A DNA stretch of 64,000 nt from Paulinella micropora (taxonomy: Eukaryota > Cercozoa > Imbricatea > Euglyphida): the NCBI GenBank assembly GCA_009731375.1, contig BJOX01000360.1, forward strand, positions 528,537 to 592,536, written 5' to 3'. Position 1 is the stretch's first letter. Each line of letters begins with the position of its first letter. A program made the translations under genes and the position numbers. Below, in pieces: positions 62,293-64,000 of this stretch. Under the pieces are notes generated by a model, which made no database searches, had not been told where the DNA came from, and was given only the letters and a program-made list of their open reading frames with translations.

Positions 62293-63411
62293 TCATGTAG
62301 CTTGTCGAAACGGGACTGCAGCGCGCGGGTCGTACAGGACGCCACCTACTTTGAAGTAGTGTGGATTGAACCTGATGAACAGGAGCTTGCAGTTGGCTAT
62401 TTCGGTATTTTCTCGCAGCGCGGCATTGATCTTGTACATACGCACGACGTCACAAGCATAGTGGCGGTGGGCGAATTCATCGTTGCAGAGGATGACCACA
62501 CAGGCCCTACCATCGGGCAGCGACTGGAAGCGCGTCAGGTGGAAATCCGGCCTGGCGCCCGTCCCCTCGAAGCCCAGCTGACTGCAACTCTTGAAAGACA
62601 CGAAGTTGGCACGGTCGCGGTCGAACTCCCAGCCTTTGACATGCAAGAATTCTGCCAGCTGCTGCTCGCTCTTGAAGCGCTGGGAAATACCTTCGGGCGT
62701 GTGGCAGCGCTGAACATGGTCCAGCAAGCGGCGCTCGTCCTTACAGCGAGTCGTACATGCGAGCAAGCCCTGGCCTGGCTGATAAAGCTGGCCAGAGAAA
62801 CTAGCGTAGCTACAGACGAACTGCCATTTCTTAGAATCCTCGTGAGACCGGTCGTGTCTGCGCAAGTGACACGAGGATGAAAAACTAGCTCCACAGTCGG
62901 AGCAATTGTAAGGGCGTTCTCCGTTGTGCACGCGACTGTGTCTTGTGAGATTGCCCAGTACAGAGAAGGATTTGGCACAATCAGTGCACTTGTAGGGTCT
63001 CTCACCACTATGAACACGAAGATGGCACGTGAGGTCAGACGAGTTGGAGAAACGCTTGTCACAAGCTGTACATTTGAAAGGTTTCTCTCCGCTGTGAGCA
63101 CAAAGGTGCAGTACTAGATGGTCTGATCTGGAAAAACATTTCGTGCAGCCAGTACGCTTGAATAGTTTCTCTCCAGTATGTACACGAATGTGTATTGTGA
63201 GGTTTGACTGCTGGGAGAAGCACTTGCTGCACTCAGTACATTTAAATGGTTTCTCTCCGCTATGACTCCGTGTATGACGCGTCATGTTGCTTTTACTGTC
63301 AGTGTAGTAGCTGTCACAAGAAAAACGCATGTTTCCAGCGGCAGCCTGCTTCCGTTTCTTTGCGGGTGGCTCAGTTACAATTTCTTCCTTTTCGCCTAGT
63401 TTTGCGGACAT
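62293..63411 (-). CDS. C2H2 zinc-finger protein with nuclease-like C-terminal domain
   Basis: 372 codons, intact; start ATG 63411 (MSAKLGEKEEIVTEPPAKKR, a likely nuclear signal), stop TGA. Residues about 40-200 hold six finger units with HSGEKPF/HTGEK-type linkers. The first and third lack a Cys, so four look complete. A further Cys/His segment (CTTRCKDERRLLDHVQRCH) follows. The last 120 residues have RPDFHL, VVILCNDEFAHRHYACDVVRM and a FIRFNPHYF strand, matching a domain often attached to zinc fingers in large DNA viruses and thought to be restriction-endonuclease-like. The Asp and Glu of RPDF…NDEF would be active-site candidates. It lies next to the right inverted repeat and is the best-preserved long gene of the segment. 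Confidence 0.8.
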   Translation of the reverse strand: MSAKLGEKEEIVTEPPAKKRKQAAAGNMRFSCDSYYTDSKSNMTRHTRSHSGEKPFKCTECSKCFSQQSNLTIHIRVHTGEKLFKRTGCTKCFSRSDHLVLHLCAHSGEKPFKCTACDKRFSNSSDLTCHLRVHSGERPYKCTDCAKSFSVLGNLTRHSRVHNGERPYNCSDCGASFSSSCHLRRHDRSHEDSKKWQFVCSYASFSGQLYQPGQGLLACTTRCKDERRLLDHVQRCHTPEGISQRFKSEQQLAEFLHVKGWEFDRDRANFVSFKSCSQLGFEGTGARPDFHLTRFQSLPDGRACVVILCNDEFAHRHYACDVVRMYKINAALRENTEIANCKLLFIRFNPHYFKVGGVLYDPRAAVPFRQAT

Positions 63412-63694
63412 TGACTGAAAAATGGCAATAGGTTCGTTCCGGCTGCTACCCACTTCCCTCGGTCGAAGACTCGAGGGTTGTGACCTGGCAAAGCCTCCGT
63501 CCGTTACTTTTTTTCTTGGGTGGCAGTAACAGGTTTCTAGAAGATTCTCTGGACAAAGTGCCTTTGCGCGAGTGACAAAAAGGCAATACAGGTAGTTCAG
63601 GCCTATCGACAATGTTATTTCCTTTTTCCCGCAAATTGCGGCCCGCGTCTCGGGTGCGGTGGCTGCTCCCTTTCCTATGAGCGGTGCCACCTTT
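63412..63694. other. Upstream region of the zinc-finger gene
   Basis: The zinc-finger frame stays open upstream of its chosen ATG for 130 codons, but this part reads through the inverted repeat and lacks protein-like features. It probably holds the promoter. No clear motif was recognised. Confidence 0.35.
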
Positions 63695-63791
63695 GTCAGA
63701 ACCGCCACCTCCCAGCCGTTACTGTCCGCTATACTCCTACGCGTCACGGTTCTGGCAGGTGCCACCGCCCGCCCCTTTGTCAGTACCCCGG
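63695..63791 (-). repeat. 97-bp inverted repeat, right copy
   Basis: Exact reverse complement of 52913-53009. It contains one palindromic repeat unit. The two copies enclose 10.7 kb holding most of the virus-like genes. Confidence 0.95.
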
Positions 63792-63833
63792 TAGCGGGGC
63801 CCCCCACCCCCGCCACCTGAAATTTCCGGTGCT

Positions 63834-64000
63834 CGGTGCCACCCTGTCAGAACCCACACATGGACGAAGTTCATTTACCATATAAATAAAACTAGATACC
63901 ACGGTTCTGACAGGGGCCACCAGAGCCACTCTGTCAGAACCCACACACCTTGGCAGTTACTCTTCACCATACTCTTACGTAGGGGTTCTGGCAGGTGCCA
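63834..64000. repeat. Two further palindromic intergenic repeats
   Basis: Units at about 63834-63920 and 63924-64000 keep the GGCACC…CAGAACC and GGTTCTG…GGTGCC ends. The first has a different centre (AT-rich), and the second has the standard centre in reverse orientation. The repeat cluster continues beyond the window. Confidence 0.85.

Noticed and set aside
63412-63816. N-terminal extension of the zinc-finger protein
   Set aside because: The extension reads through the inverted repeat and lacks conserved features; the ATG at 63411 gives a natural start with a nuclear signal.

Overview
The window reads as nuclear DNA of a eukaryote. It has GT-AG introns whose phases match between exons, tRNA-derived short interspersed elements, a satellite array, a MITE and very heavy simple-sequence repeat content. 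The host taxon cannot be fixed from this sequence; a protist or alga is plausible, and an early-branching animal cannot be excluded. Thirteen runs of N show that this is a gapped scaffold: 1082-1720, 7938-7975, 8492-8501, 9541-10049, 15441-15450, 21793-21917, 32886-33418, 35161-35424, 35566-35575, 41904-42224, 44263-44284, 44426-44681 and 52903-52912.

Left part (1-11.2 kb, minus strand): eight consecutive exons of a nucleostemin/GNL3L-type nucleolar GTPase can be joined in phase without a single frameshift. Its introns consist almost wholly of GATA, GA, CATA, AGT, CA and GAA microsatellites plus a few dispersed elements. The gene continues past the left edge. From 12.6 to 18.1 kb, same strand, lies a broken multi-exon gene that looks like a DDE transposase. 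It is interrupted by SINE-like copies and followed by a 2 kb CATA/GA repeat field.

Middle (20.5-51.5 kb): small, mostly unrecognised gene pieces. They include a two-exon plus-strand gene at 23.5-25.6 kb whose intron holds a 90-bp tandem repeat and a hairpin-forming AT minisatellite, a TA-flanked MITE at 25.8-26.1 kb, a damaged minus-strand reading frame at 27.5-28.4 kb, and a long minus-strand gene ending at 28.6 kb with an OTU cysteine-protease domain. More minus-strand exons at 36.4-41.2 kb, one with a small zinc-binding motif, may belong to the OTU gene. Two families of retroposon-like elements with (ATT)n tails are scattered here. One of them has grown into a 5.3 kb array of 493-bp units (45345-50684).

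Right part (51.6-64 kb): composition and layout change. Genes are GC-richer, closely spaced and apparently intronless, and they are separated by a palindromic intergenic repeat. Recognisable products are an SNF2-like helicase fragment, a basic protein, a two-transmembrane protein resembling SLATT, the ribonucleotide reductase small subunit, a coiled-coil protein, a roughly 1,580-codon fibre-like protein with discoidin-like domains, and a C2H2 zinc-finger protein with a nuclease-like C-terminus. This set points to a segment of a large DNA virus (nucleocytoplasmic type or similar) integrated in, or scaffolded to, host DNA. Several of its genes carry frameshifts, and the segment lies between perfect 97-bp inverted repeats at 52913-53009 and 63695-63791.
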